Below, one piece after another: positions 44,400 through 52,099 of a stretch of 64,000 nt of DNA. How positions within the stretch are numbered: position 1 is the first letter of the stretch; each line of letters starts with the position of its first letter. The stretch comes from Frondihabitans peucedani (GTDB taxonomy: Bacteria; Actinomycetota; Actinomycetes; Actinomycetales; Microbacteriaceae): the NCBI RefSeq assembly GCF_039537585.1, contig NZ_BAABAU010000001.1:2232001-2296000 (forward strand), written 5' to 3'. Both the position numbers and the translations under genes were made by a program. Below the pieces are notes generated by a model, which saw nothing but the letters and a program-made list of their open reading frames with translations, was not told the DNA's origin and searched no databases.

Positions 44400-45311
44400 G
44401 TGGTCACCACCGCCACCGGCGCGGGGAGGGCCGTCACCATCGACGGCACCGCCCTCGCGGCCGGAGTGAAAGACGACCTGCGCGAGCGCGTCGCGATCCT
44501 GAAGGCCGCGGGCATCCACCCCGGCCTCGGCACGATCCTGGTCGGATCGAACCCCGGCTCGCTGTCGTACGTCGCGGGCAAGCACCGCGACTGCGCCGAG
44601 GTCGGCATCGAGTCGATCCGGCTCGACCTGCCCGAGACGGCGTCCGAGAAGGACATCCGCGACGCCATCACGTTCATGAACAACAACCCGCTGGTGACGG
44701 CGTTCATCATCCAGCTCCCGCTGCCCGAGGGGATCGACCCCACGGCCATGCTCGAGCTGATGGACCCGCTGAAAGACGCCGACGGACTCCACCCGGTGAA
44801 CCTCGGCGAGCTCGTGCTCGCCGTGCCCGGCGGCAAGGGCAGCATCGACACCCCGCTGCCCTGCACTCCGCGCGGCATCGTCCAGATGCTGCAGGCGTAC
44901 GACATCCCGATCGCCGGGAGCCACGTCACCATCATCGGCCAGGGCCTCACCGTCGGGCGGCCGCTCGGCCTCCTGCTCACGCGGCTCGAGGCCACCGCGA
45001 CGCTCACCCACTCGCGCACCGTCGACGTCGCCGCCGAGGTGCGGCGGGCCGACATCGTCGTCGCGGCTGCGGGGGTCGCGGGCCTCGTGAAGGCCGACTG
45101 GGTCAAGCCCGGTGCGGCCGTCATCGACGTCGGCATCACGCGGGTGCTGAACGAGGAGACCGGCAAGTACCGCCTCCGCGGCGACGTCGACCCCGAGGTC
45201 GCCTCTGTCGCGGGCTTCCTGTCGCCGGTGCCCGGCGGCGTCGGGCCGATGACGCGCGCGATGCTCCTCGCCAACGTGGTGGAGGCTGCCGAGCGGCGTC
45301 TGCGGCGGTAG
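44400..45311 (+). CDS. folD: Methylenetetrahydrofolate dehydrogenase / methenyl-THF cyclohydrolase
   Basis: 303 residues. The catalytic Lys is in [15 protein letters not shown] near residue 62, with QLPLPEGID and the NADP-site [28 protein letters not shown] closes the chain as usual. It oxidises methylene-THF to 10-formyl-THF, so it directly relieves the ZTP signal that the upstream riboswitch senses. GTG start. Confidence 0.97.
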   Translation: MVTTATGAGRAVTIDGTALAAGVKDDLRERVAILKAAGIHPGLGTILVGSNPGSLSYVAGKHRDCAEVGIESIRLDLPETASEKDIRDAITFMNNNPLVTAFIIQLPLPEGIDPTAMLELMDPLKDADGLHPVNLGELVLAVPGGKGSIDTPLPCTPRGIVQMLQAYDIPIAGSHVTIIGQGLTVGRPLGLLLTRLEATATLTHSRTVDVAAEVRRADIVVAAAGVAGLVKADWVKPGAAVIDVGITRVLNEETGKYRLRGDVDPEVASVAGFLSPVPGGVGPMTRAMLLANVVEAAERRLRR

Positions 45312-45376
45312 CTGCGGCGCTCCTGCTGTCGCCCGCCCCGCCCGCCTCGCCCGCCTCGCCCGCTCCGCCCGACGCA

Positions 45377-45440
45377 AAACCCTCCCGTTCGGCTGTCGCG
45401 GTGGTCCTAGGACCACCGGCGCGGCCGATCGGGAGGGTTT
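45377..45440. terminator. Large two-tier bidirectional terminator, folD / galK
   Basis: AAACCCTCCCG (45377-45387) pairs with CGGGAGGGTTT (45430-45440), and an inner perfect palindrome GGTGGTCCTAGGACCACC fills 45400-45417. It has A-run and T-run flanks on both strands, matching a terminator that serves both convergent genes. The 174-base gap holds nothing else. Confidence 0.85.
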
Positions 45441-45484
45441 AGCGGGGCCCGGCAGGAGAGCGGGCAGGGCAGGCAGGCCGGCAG

Positions 45485-46660
45485 CTACAGCCGGTGCGCC
45501 CCGTCGGCAGCGTGCACCACGAAGATCGTCGGCTCGGTGTAGCCGGCCGCAGCGAACGCGGCGAGCACGGCCGAGGCGATCCCGTCGCGCGCGGCCGTCG
45601 GCACGAGCGCGATCGCGGCGCCGCCGAAACCGCCGCCGGTCATCCGGGCGCCGACGGCACCGTTCGCCTGCGCGGTCGACACGGCGAGGTCGAGCTCGGG
45701 CACCGAGATCTCGAAGTCGTCTCGCATCGACACGTGCGACGCGTCGAGGAGAGCACCGATGGCGCCGGGCCCCTCGAGGCGCAGCGTGCGGACCGTGTCG
45801 AGCACGCGCTGGTTCTCGGTGATGACGTGGCGCACCCGGCGGAACGTCTCGTCGTCGAGCACCTCCTGAGCGCGGGGCAGGTCGTCCACGTCGAGGTCTC
45901 GGAGCGACGAGACGCCGAGAGCGGCGGCCCCTCGCTCACAGGAGGCTCGGCGGTCGACGTACCCGCCGGTGGCGTGCGCGTGCTCGACGCGCGTGTCGAC
46001 GACGAGCAGCTCGAGCCCGGCCTTCTCGAAGCCCAGGTCGATGACCTCGGCGTCGAGGCTCCGGCAGTCGAGGAAGACCGCGGAGTCGGCGCGGCCGAGG
46101 AGGGAGGCCGACTGGTCCATGATGCCGGTGGGGGCGCCGACGGCGTGGTTCTCGGAGTACTGCCCGACGGAGGCCAGGAACGGCCGCGTCACCTCGAGGC
46201 TCCAGAGGTCGGCCAGGGCCACGGCGACGGCGCACTCGATGGCGGCGGACGACGACAGGCCCGCGCCCACGGGCACGTCCGACTCGACGAGGATGTCGAG
46301 CCCGAACGCTGCGGAGAGGTCGGCCGCGGTCCCGGCGTCGCCGGCGACCTCGGGCAGCTTCTCGCGCAGCGCCCACGCGATGCCGAAGACGTACGCCGAC
46401 CAGCCGTCCATGGACGCAGGATCGAGAGCGTCGAGAGACGCCTCGTGCACTCCGCTCTCGAAGGTGGAGGCCACCCGCAGCAGACGGTCGTCGCGTCGCC
46501 CGACCGTGATGGTCGTCGAGCGGTCGATCGCCAGGGGCAGCACGAAGCCGTCGTTGTAGTCGGTGTGCTCGCCGATCAGGTTGACGCGGCCGGGGGCTGC
46601 CCAGCGGCCGACGACCTCGGTGTCGAAGACGTCGCTGAAAGAGGGGGAGGTGGTGCTCAT
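45485..46660 (-). CDS. galK: Galactokinase
   Basis: 391 residues from ATG 46660. Galactokinase signature GRVNLIGEHTDYNDGFVLP near residue 24, GHMP ATP-loop VPVGAGLSSSAAIECA near 130, GAPTGIMDQSASLLG near 172 and ARMTGGGFGGAAIAL near the C-terminus. It phosphorylates galactose at C1, the first committed Leloir step. It is coupled to galT by an ATGA overlap. Confidence 0.97.
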   Translation of the reverse strand: MSTTSPSFSDVFDTEVVGRWAAPGRVNLIGEHTDYNDGFVLPLAIDRSTTITVGRRDDRLLRVASTFESGVHEASLDALDPASMDGWSAYVFGIAWALREKLPEVAGDAGTAADLSAAFGLDILVESDVPVGAGLSSSAAIECAVAVALADLWSLEVTRPFLASVGQYSENHAVGAPTGIMDQSASLLGRADSAVFLDCRSLDAEVIDLGFEKAGLELLVVDTRVEHAHATGGYVDRRASCERGAAALGVSSLRDLDVDDLPRAQEVLDDETFRRVRHVITENQRVLDTVRTLRLEGPGAIGALLDASHVSMRDDFEISVPELDLAVSTAQANGAVGARMTGGGFGGAAIALVPTAARDGIASAVLAAFAAAGYTEPTIFVVHAADGAHRL

Positions 46661-47799
46661 GCGCGTTCGATGGCCTCTCGGATCAGGGCGGCGGACTGCT
46701 CGGGGACGAGGTCGCCGATCCAGGCTCCCATCGCCGCCTCGGATCCTGCCAGGAACTTCAGCTTGGTCGCGGCCCGACGCGGCGACGTGATCTGCAGCAT
46801 CAGCCGCACGGTGTCGCGCCCGACGTTCACGGGGGCCTGGTGCCAGGCGGCGATGTAGGGCGTCGGGTCGTCGTACAGGCGGTCGAGCCCGCGCAGGATC
46901 GTCCGGTACATCACCGCGAGCTCGTCGCGCTCGTCGCTCGACAGGGCTGCGATGTCGGGCACCTGCCGGTGCGGCAGGAGGTGCACCTCGACGGGCCAGC
47001 GCGCGGCGAACGGCACGAAGGCCGTGAAGTGCTCGCCGGCGAGCACGACGCGGGGGCCGGAGCGCTCGGTCTCGAGGATGTCGGCGAAGAGCGTCGGGCC
47101 GTACTGCTCGATGCTCTGCAGGAGGCGCGTGGTGCGAGGGGTGACGTAGGGGTAGGCGTAGATCTGGCCGTGCGGGTGGTGGAGCGTCACGCCGATGGCC
47201 TCGCCGCGGTTCTCGAACGGGAACACCTGCTGGATGCCGGGCAGCGCGCTGAGCGCCTCGGTGCGGTCGGCCCAGGCCTCGACGACGGTGCGGGCCCGCG
47301 ACTCGGAGAGGCTCGCGAACGAGCCGTACGTCTCGGGGCTGAAGCAGATGACCTCGCAGCGGCCGACGGAGGTGCGGGTGCGGCCGAGGCCGAGGGTGCG
47401 GAGATCGTCGAGACCCTGCGGGGCGTCGAGATCCTGTGCGCCGTCGAGCCCCGCCGGAGCGTCGGGCACGCCCGGCAGCAGCGGGCCGAACGACGGCGAG
47501 CGGTTCTCGAACACGGCCACGTCGTAGACGTCGGGGATCTCGGACGGGTTCGTCGCCGACGCCGGCGCGAGCGGGTCGAGCTCGGCGGGGGGCAGGAACG
47601 CCCGGTTCTGCCGCGACGCGGCGATCGACACCCACTCGCCCGTGAGGACGTCCTGCCGCATCGTCGCGGTCTCGGGCCGAGGGTCGAGAGCGCGGAGGTC
47701 GGGCTTCCGCTCCGGCGACAGCGTCGTGTCGGCGTCGTCGAAGTAGATGAGCTCGCGGCCGTCCGCGAGGGTGGTCGACCGTTTGACGATCTGATTCAT
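46657..47799 (-). CDS. galT: Galactose-1-phosphate uridylyltransferase
   Basis: 380 residues. The active site is LHHPHGQIYAYPY (nucleophilic His), with FENRSPSFGPL and EVHLLPHRQVPDIA for zinc and substrate. A run of DAPAGLDGAQDLDAPQGLDD near residue 112 is a low-complexity insertion. It transfers UMP from UDP-glucose to galactose-1-phosphate. It is divergent from the DeoR regulator across a 65-base control region. Confidence 0.96.
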   Translation of the reverse strand: MNQIVKRSTTLADGRELIYFDDADTTLSPERKPDLRALDPRPETATMRQDVLTGEWVSIAASRQNRAFLPPAELDPLAPASATNPSEIPDVYDVAVFENRSPSFGPLLPGVPDAPAGLDGAQDLDAPQGLDDLRTLGLGRTRTSVGRCEVICFSPETYGSFASLSESRARTVVEAWADRTEALSALPGIQQVFPFENRGEAIGVTLHHPHGQIYAYPYVTPRTTRLLQSIEQYGPTLFADILETERSGPRVVLAGEHFTAFVPFAARWPVEVHLLPHRQVPDIAALSSDERDELAVMYRTILRGLDRLYDDPTPYIAAWHQAPVNVGRDTVRLMLQITSPRRAATKLKFLAGSEAAMGAWIGDLVPEQSAALIREAIERA

Positions 47800-47832
47800 G
47801 GAGCACTCTTCCGGAGAGGGTGTTGGGATTGC

Positions 47833-47856
47833 GAAAGCAAATGAAAGTATACGAAA
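47833..47856. promoter_or_regulatory. DeoR-type operator: three GAAA boxes with 10-bp phasing
   Basis: GAAA starts at 47833, 47843 and 47853, exactly ten bases apart. On the other strand this is a TTTC series resembling the AgaR-type operators of the DeoR family. It sits between galT and the regulator gene, so it can control both directions. Confidence 0.6.
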
Positions 47857-47864
47857 CTGGACGA

Positions 47865-48731
47865 ATGGAATCCAGTCGGTCCGAGCATCCTGCGCCCGCC
47901 GGGGTTCCGGCTGCCGTGCCGCCCTCGAGACGGCGCGACCGCATCGTCGCGGTCGTCGAGTCGCACGGCTTCGCCCGGACGACCGACCTGGCCCGCGAGC
48001 TCGGCACCTCCGAGGTGACGATCCGCAGCGACTTCGACGCGCTGGCGTCGCTCGGACGCCTCGTGCGGGTCCACGGCGGCGCGATGTCGGTCGAGCAGTC
48101 GCCGGTCGAGCGCTCGTTCGAGGAGGTCGAGACCGTCGGCGTCGACGCCAAGCGCGCCATCGGCAGGCGGGCCGCCGCGCTCGTCCGCGACGGGCAGTGC
48201 GTCGTGCTCGACGTCGGCACCACGACCACGCAGATCGCCGAGGCCCTGCTCGAGCGCACCGACCTCATTGGGGTCACGGTCGTCACCAACAGCCTCGTCA
48301 TCGCGCTGACCCTCGAGCAGCTGGTGCCGCGGTTCACCGTCATCGTCACCGGCGGCACCCTGCGTCCGCTCCAGCACTCGCTCGTGAACCCCCTGGCGGC
48401 GACGGTCCTCGAGGGCATCACGGCCGACGTCGCCTTCATCGGCTGCACGGGCGTCGACGTCCGGCACGGCGTCACGAACGTGAACCTCCCCGAGACCGAT
48501 CTCAAGAGGCTGATGGCCAAGGTCGCGAAACGGTCCTTCGTCGTCGCCGACGGGGGCAAGATGGGGGAGGCGCACCTCGGCGTGATCGGCCCCCTCGAGC
48601 GCTTCGAGGGCCTCATCACCGCCGCAGCCGAGCCCGAGATGGTGAGTGCGCTCCGGCAGGCCGGCCTGACCGTCATCGAGGCCGACGCCGACGACGACCG
48701 AGACCGCCCCACGAAGGAGCAAGCGACATGA
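47865..48731 (+). CDS. DeoR-family transcriptional regulator of the gal cluster
   Basis: 288 residues from ATG 47865; an upstream in-frame ATG at 47820 would place the operator inside the gene. The N-terminal helix-turn-helix is TTDLARELGTSEVTIRSDFDAL near residue 40 (the DeoR signature), followed by the phosphosugar-sensing domain with LDVGTTTTQIAEAL and SFVVADGGKMGEAHL. The natural inducer is probably a galactose-pathway phosphosugar. ATGA overlap with galM. Confidence 0.92.
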   Translation: MESSRSEHPAPAGVPAAVPPSRRRDRIVAVVESHGFARTTDLARELGTSEVTIRSDFDALASLGRLVRVHGGAMSVEQSPVERSFEEVETVGVDAKRAIGRRAAALVRDGQCVVLDVGTTTTQIAEALLERTDLIGVTVVTNSLVIALTLEQLVPRFTVIVTGGTLRPLQHSLVNPLAATVLEGITADVAFIGCTGVDVRHGVTNVNLPETDLKRLMAKVAKRSFVVADGGKMGEAHLGVIGPLERFEGLITAAAEPEMVSALRQAGLTVIEADADDDRDRPTKEQAT

Positions 48732-49672
48732 CCGAGACAGCACCGCCCACCGGCGAGCAGTACCACCTCCGTCTGACCTCCGGCGGCCACACCGTCACGG
48801 CGATCGTGACCGAGGTCGCGGCCGGGCTCCGCGCGCTCGAGGTCGACGGGTCGGCCGTCGCCGAGACCTTCGCCGAGCACGAGACGCCGCCCTCGGCCGC
48901 CGGCATCACGCTGGTGCCGTGGCCCAACCGCGTCGATGGCGGCAGCTGGACCCTCGACGGCACGCCCCAGCAGCTCGACATCACGGAGGTCGCGAAGGGC
49001 AACGCGAGCCACGGCCTCCTCCGCTACACCGCCTACCGCGCGATCGAGGTCGAGGAGCACGCCGTCACCCAGGCCGCCTCGGTCTTCCCGCAGCACGGCT
49101 TCCCGTTCCGCCTCGACACCACCGTCCGGCACGAGCTCGTCGAGGACGGCCTCGTCGTGACCCACACCATCACCGGTCGGGGCCCCGGCCGCGCGCCGTT
49201 CGCCGTCGGGTCGCACCCGTTCCTCCGGGTGGGGGCGCACGATCCTGCGACGCTGACGGTCACCCTCGACGCCGCGACCCGCTTCGAGACCAACGTGCGA
49301 AGCATCCCCGTCGGCACGGCACCCGTCGACGGCACCGTGTTCGACCTGCGGAACTCGCCGCTCGTCGGCGACCTCGACATCGACGCCGGCTACCGCGACA
49401 TCGCGCAAGACGACGACGGTCGCCGCCGCACCCGCCTCACCGCGCCCGATGGCAGCAGCACCACGATGTGGCAAGACGAGTCGTTCCCCTACGTGCAGGT
49501 CTTCACGCCGCGGAACTTCCCGCGCGACGGCGTCAAGGGTCTCGCGATCGCCGCCGAGCCGATGACCGCGCCCGCCAACGCCCTGGCCAGCGGCGAGGGG
49601 CTTCGCTGGCTCGACGAGGGCGAGACCTGGATGGGCTCGTGGGGCGTGACGTACTCGGGGCCGACCGCCTGA
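48728..49672 (+). CDS. Aldose 1-epimerase (galactose mutarotase-like)
   Basis: 314 residues. VPWPNRVDGGSW near residue 62, SHGLLRYTAYRAIE near 95 (catalytic His), GSHPFLRVG near 160 (second His) and a late AAEPMTAPANA are typical of the actinobacterial GalM-like branch. It interconverts alpha and beta anomers before GalK. It is co-transcribed with the DeoR regulator. Confidence 0.92.
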   Translation: MTETAPPTGEQYHLRLTSGGHTVTAIVTEVAAGLRALEVDGSAVAETFAEHETPPSAAGITLVPWPNRVDGGSWTLDGTPQQLDITEVAKGNASHGLLRYTAYRAIEVEEHAVTQAASVFPQHGFPFRLDTTVRHELVEDGLVVTHTITGRGPGRAPFAVGSHPFLRVGAHDPATLTVTLDAATRFETNVRSIPVGTAPVDGTVFDLRNSPLVGDLDIDAGYRDIAQDDDGRRRTRLTAPDGSSTTMWQDESFPYVQVFTPRNFPRDGVKGLAIAAEPMTAPANALASGEGLRWLDEGETWMGSWGVTYSGPTA

Positions 49673-49752
49673 CGCGCAGCACCCGTGCTCTCGGGCGTCC
49701 GACCGTGCAGGATCCGCCCCGGCCGTCCCAGGCCGACCGCCGCCGGCTGCTC

Positions 49753-49758
49753 TAGCCT
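49753..49758 (+). promoter_or_regulatory. Candidate leaderless -10 box (TAGCCT)
   Basis: TAGCCT ends six bases before ATG 49765. Confidence 0.45.
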
Positions 49759-49764
49759 CGGGGC

Positions 49765-50013
49765 ATGACCTCCGACGACGGCACGACCGATCCGACCAGC
49801 AGCGACAGCGACTCAGGTGCCGGCTCCGACTCCGACGGCATGACGTTCGAGGAGAAGCGGCACGACCAGCTGACCCGGGCGCCGAAGTCGGACGAGTCGG
49901 ACGCCGCCCCGCGCATCGAGGTGTCGGAGTCGCCGTCCGGCGTGACCAGGATCGACGTCGCCGACACCGCGAAGGTGACGCCCGGGAAGGCGGGGCCGCA
50001 GCAGCGGGCTTGA
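49765..50013 (+). CDS. Small acidic hydrophilic protein, unknown function
   Basis: 82 residues. A Ser/Asp/Gly-rich N-terminus (residues 1-25), then MTFEEKRHDQLTRAP, and a short C-terminal part with TRIDVADTAKVTPGKAG. It has no hydrophobic segment and is probably disordered. A TANNNT box at leaderless distance supports expression. No family was recognised. Confidence 0.6.
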   Translation: MTSDDGTTDPTSSDSDSGAGSDSDGMTFEEKRHDQLTRAPKSDESDAAPRIEVSESPSGVTRIDVADTAKVTPGKAGPQQRA

Positions 50014-50095
50014 CGCCCGATCGGCGGGGCTCGTCGGCACCCGCGCCAGTCCGCGGACTGGTGCCGCTGCCGTCCTGCGGCGCCGTTCCCGTGAG

Positions 50096-50115
50096 GTGGG
50101 CCCCGTCGGGCTCGA
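50096..50115. repeat. 20-bp direct copy of the tRNA-Lys 3' end (possible att remnant)
   Basis: GTGGGCCCCGTCGGGCTCGA is identical to 50250-50269, which is the T-arm and acceptor 3' end of the tRNA gene. Such duplicates mark sites where an element integrated into a tRNA gene. No integrase remains in the 134 bases between. Confidence 0.65.
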
Positions 50116-50211
50116 TCCCCGGGGCACGGACGCCACGCCGCTGGCGCGTCGCGTCGTGACCGGCTCCGGGGGCCCACTCCCGGTCGGTCCTCGACGAGAC
50201 GGGGCCCACAA

Positions 50212-50247
50212 ATGACAGATGGCGCCCGAGAGGGCGCCATCTGTCAT
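50212..50247 (-). terminator. tRNA-Lys terminator hairpin
   Basis: A perfect 16-bp stem: ATGACAGATGGCGCCC with GGGCGCCATCTGTCAT around GAGA, starting four bases after the tRNA 3' end and followed on the minus strand by TTTG. Confidence 0.8.
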
Positions 50248-50250
50248 CCG

Positions 50251-50323
50251 TGGGCCCCGTCGGGCTCGAACCGACGACCAACGGATTAAAAGTCCGATGC
50301 TCTACCAACTGAGCTAGAGGCCC
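50251..50323 (-). tRNA. tRNA-Lys (anticodon UUU)
   Basis: The minus strand folds into a 73-nt cloverleaf. Acceptor GGGCCTC pairs with GGGGCCC (one G-U). The D-arm is GCTCAGTTGGTAGAGC. The anticodon loop CTTTTAA carries TTT, and the T-arm is GTCGG-TTCGAGC-CCGAC. The discriminator is A and CCA is not encoded. Confidence 0.97.
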
Positions 50324-50404
50324 CCGCGCGCACGGGGCGCGCAGACCCCAAGCCTAGCAAGGGCGGAAGGCGTGCGGAGTCGGCGCGGGCGCGGCTGCGG
50401 CGAC

Positions 50405-50410
50405 TACCCT
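50405..50410 (+). promoter_or_regulatory. Candidate leaderless -10 box (TACCCT)
   Basis: TACCCT ends seven bases before ATG 50418. Confidence 0.45.
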
Positions 50411-50417
50411 CGAGGCA

Positions 50418-51050
50418 ATGAGCCCCCGCGACTTCCACCGTCCCGCGCAGTTCTCCGGCCATGAGTTCGAGGCGTTCAAGGGCGGCGACGATCCTGCGGT
50501 CATGCACCGGGTCGCCCACGAGTCGGCCAGCGCCCTGCTCGCCCGCGTGCGGAACGACCCCACGCCCGAGATCCTCGACCGGCTGGTGGCGTTCACCGAC
50601 GCGAACGGCATCGACGCCCTCGCCGAGCTCTGGGCCGGCGCGACCGCGCACAGCCTGCCGGGCGCCCTCTGGCGCATCTACCTCATGCGGGCCGTCATCC
50701 GCCAGAGCCCCGACGACATCACCTACCTGTTCGAGCGCGGCGTCCGGATCACCGAGTCGATCGACCAGCTCGTCGCCGGCGCCCCGGCACCGGCGAGCCC
50801 GGAGGAGATCCTCGAGCTCGCCGACCAGATCCTGCGCGGGGTCTTCGCCGGCGACTTCGCCCTCGCGCTCGCGCGCGGCGCCGCGTTCTGCCGACTGGCC
50901 TCGGCCGGAGCCACCTCCGTGGCCGACGACCTCGACGTCATCGAGCCCGACCGCTCCATCGAGCTGACCCGACGGGCCCTCCGCCTCTCGGAGCTCGCCG
51001 TCGACCTCACCGCCTGCGCGGCCCTGGAGCGCGACGGCAGCCTCGACTGA
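50418..51050 (+). CDS. Conserved-looking cytoplasmic protein, unknown function
   Basis: 210 residues, soluble and largely alpha-helical by composition. Notable stretches are HEFEAFKGGDDPAVMHRVAHESASAL (given here as landmarks HEFEAFKG and MHRVAHESASAL), GALWRIYLMRAVIRQSP, and EEILELADQILRGVFAGDF. I do not recognise a family. Its place between tRNA-Lys and sigK may be conserved in relatives. Leaderless -10 box upstream. Confidence 0.75.
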   Translation: MSPRDFHRPAQFSGHEFEAFKGGDDPAVMHRVAHESASALLARVRNDPTPEILDRLVAFTDANGIDALAELWAGATAHSLPGALWRIYLMRAVIRQSPDDITYLFERGVRITESIDQLVAGAPAPASPEEILELADQILRGVFAGDFALALARGAAFCRLASAGATSVADDLDVIEPDRSIELTRRALRLSELAVDLTACAALERDGSLD

Positions 51051-51134
51051 GGCGGGCGCCGCACTCGCCCGGCGCGCCCACGCAACCCGATTTCGCTCCG
51101 CGCGGACGCCCGGGAAGACCCCGCCGCGGGTCGC

Positions 51135-51238
51135 TACAGTAGAGCATGCCGGGCCGCAGTAACCCCGGGCTCCAAAATTCGCCGCTCCGAGCGGCCTCGC
51201 GCCGAGAGGCGTTCTGCGGCCCGGCGCTTCTCTTTTAA
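51135..51238 (+). ncRNA. Candidate small RNA with intrinsic terminator (also a 30-codon ORF)
   Basis: TACAGT (51135-51140) is a -10 box. The predicted start near 51146 coincides with the start of a closed structure: GCCGGGCCGCAG (51148-51159) pairs perfectly with CTGCGGCCCGGC (51214-51225), enclosing two small hairpins (GCCGCT/AGCGGC at 51181 and CGCC/GGCG at 51200), followed by TTCTCTTTT. This looks like a discrete terminated RNA of about 90 nt. The same stretch is open from ATG 51146 to TAA 51238 (30 codons), so a leaderless microprotein is possible. It matches no RNA family I know. Confidence 0.6.
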
Positions 51239-51499
51239 CGGCCGCGCGACCCCGATCCTGCGCCTCCCGCAGAAAATCCGACGGACTTCCAATCCCCCCG
51301 GGCACCGGTGCCGAACACCTTCCGAGAGAAACACCGCGGAATCTGCATCTTCGCCGGATCGTGCCCCTGTGCCCGGTCCACCGAGGTGGGCCTCTCGTGT
51401 CGACCGGGCGTGATTGCCATCCCAGACGGTCTCGGCACGGGAGGACCACCACGGTAACGGCGTCAAGCGACCGAAGTGCGGATGGAGGTGCGACCTGAC
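51239..51499 (+). promoter_or_regulatory. sigK upstream region
   Basis: 261 bases between the candidate RNA terminator and sigK. It must contain the sigK promoter. I see GGAGG at 51484-51488 serving ATG 51500, and a CCATCC hexamer at 51418 that resembles the SigK -35 of mycobacteria but has no matching -10. Nothing else was identified. Confidence 0.4.
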
Positions 51500-52099
51500 A
51501 TGCTGGAACTCGTGAGCCAAGACAGCGACACCCCCGAGCGCGACCGCGACGTCGCCTCCTCGCCAGAGGAGCTGCTCGAGCGCGTGGCCGACGGCGACCG
51601 CCAGGCATTCGCTCAGCTCTACGACCTGACGGCCCCGCGTGTGCTCGGCCTGATCAAGCGCCTCCTCAAAGACCACTCCCAGTCGGAGGAGGTCACGCAG
51701 GAGGTCTTCCTCGAGATCTGGCAGACCGCGAGCCGCTTCGACCACAACAAGGGCGGCGCTGCGAGCTGGATGCTCACGATGGCCCACCGCCGAGCGGTCG
51801 ACCGGGTGCGCGCCAGCCAGTCGAGCCGCGACCGCGACACCAAGATCGGCATCCGCGACTTCGAGACCGACTACGACTCGGTCACCGAGCAGGTCGAGAT
51901 CCGCATCGAGCACGAGAGGGTCGAACGGGCCCTCGGTCGACTCACCGAGCTGCAGCGGCAGGCGGTCACACTCGCCTACTACGGCGGCTACACGCACAGC
52001 GAGGTCTCTCGCATGCTGCACGTCCCGATCGGGACGGTCAAGACGAGACTGCGCGACGGAATGATCCGTCTGCGCGACGAACTAGGAGTGGCGTCATGA
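51500..52099 (+). CDS. sigK: ECF RNA polymerase sigma factor, SigK-like
   Basis: 199 residues from ATG 51500, chosen because GGAGG lies 11 bases upstream; in-frame starts at 51476 and 51482 exist. Region 2 is DHSQSEEVTQEVFLEIWQTA through SWMLTMAHRRAVDRVRA, and region 4 is ELQRQAVTLAYYGGYTHSEV with PIGTVKTRLRDGMIRLR. The sequence and the RskA partner place it in the ECF19 (SigK) group. ATGA overlap with the anti-sigma gene. Confidence 0.92.
   Translation: MLELVSQDSDTPERDRDVASSPEELLERVADGDRQAFAQLYDLTAPRVLGLIKRLLKDHSQSEEVTQEVFLEIWQTASRFDHNKGGAASWMLTMAHRRAVDRVRASQSSRDRDTKIGIRDFETDYDSVTEQVEIRIEHERVERALGRLTELQRQAVTLAYYGGYTHSEVSRMLHVPIGTVKTRLRDGMIRLRDELGVAS

Noticed and set aside
44400-45311. Possible frameshift or fusion of glyA and folD
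   Set aside because: glyA ends in a normal stop and folD begins eight bases later in another frame; both are full length.
47820-47864. Upstream ATG start for the DeoR regulator
   Set aside because: It would put the phased GAAA operator inside the gene and add residues without similarity to the family.
50116-50249. Remnant integrase or cargo gene between the tRNA-Lys and its 3' copy
   Set aside because: No open frame with recognisable protein; the stretch holds only the terminator hairpin.
45485-50308. A minus-strand reading frame of 1607 codons spanning several genes
   Set aside because: Only its last 391 codons (galK) look like protein. The rest is low-complexity Arg/Ala/Gly/Asp-rich translation running antisense to or out of frame with galT, DeoR and galM, an artefact of high GC.
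51418-51423. CCATCC as a SigK-type -35 element for sigK autoregulation
   Set aside because: No matching -10 (CCGAAT-like) at a suitable distance; CCGAAG at 51471 is far too distant.
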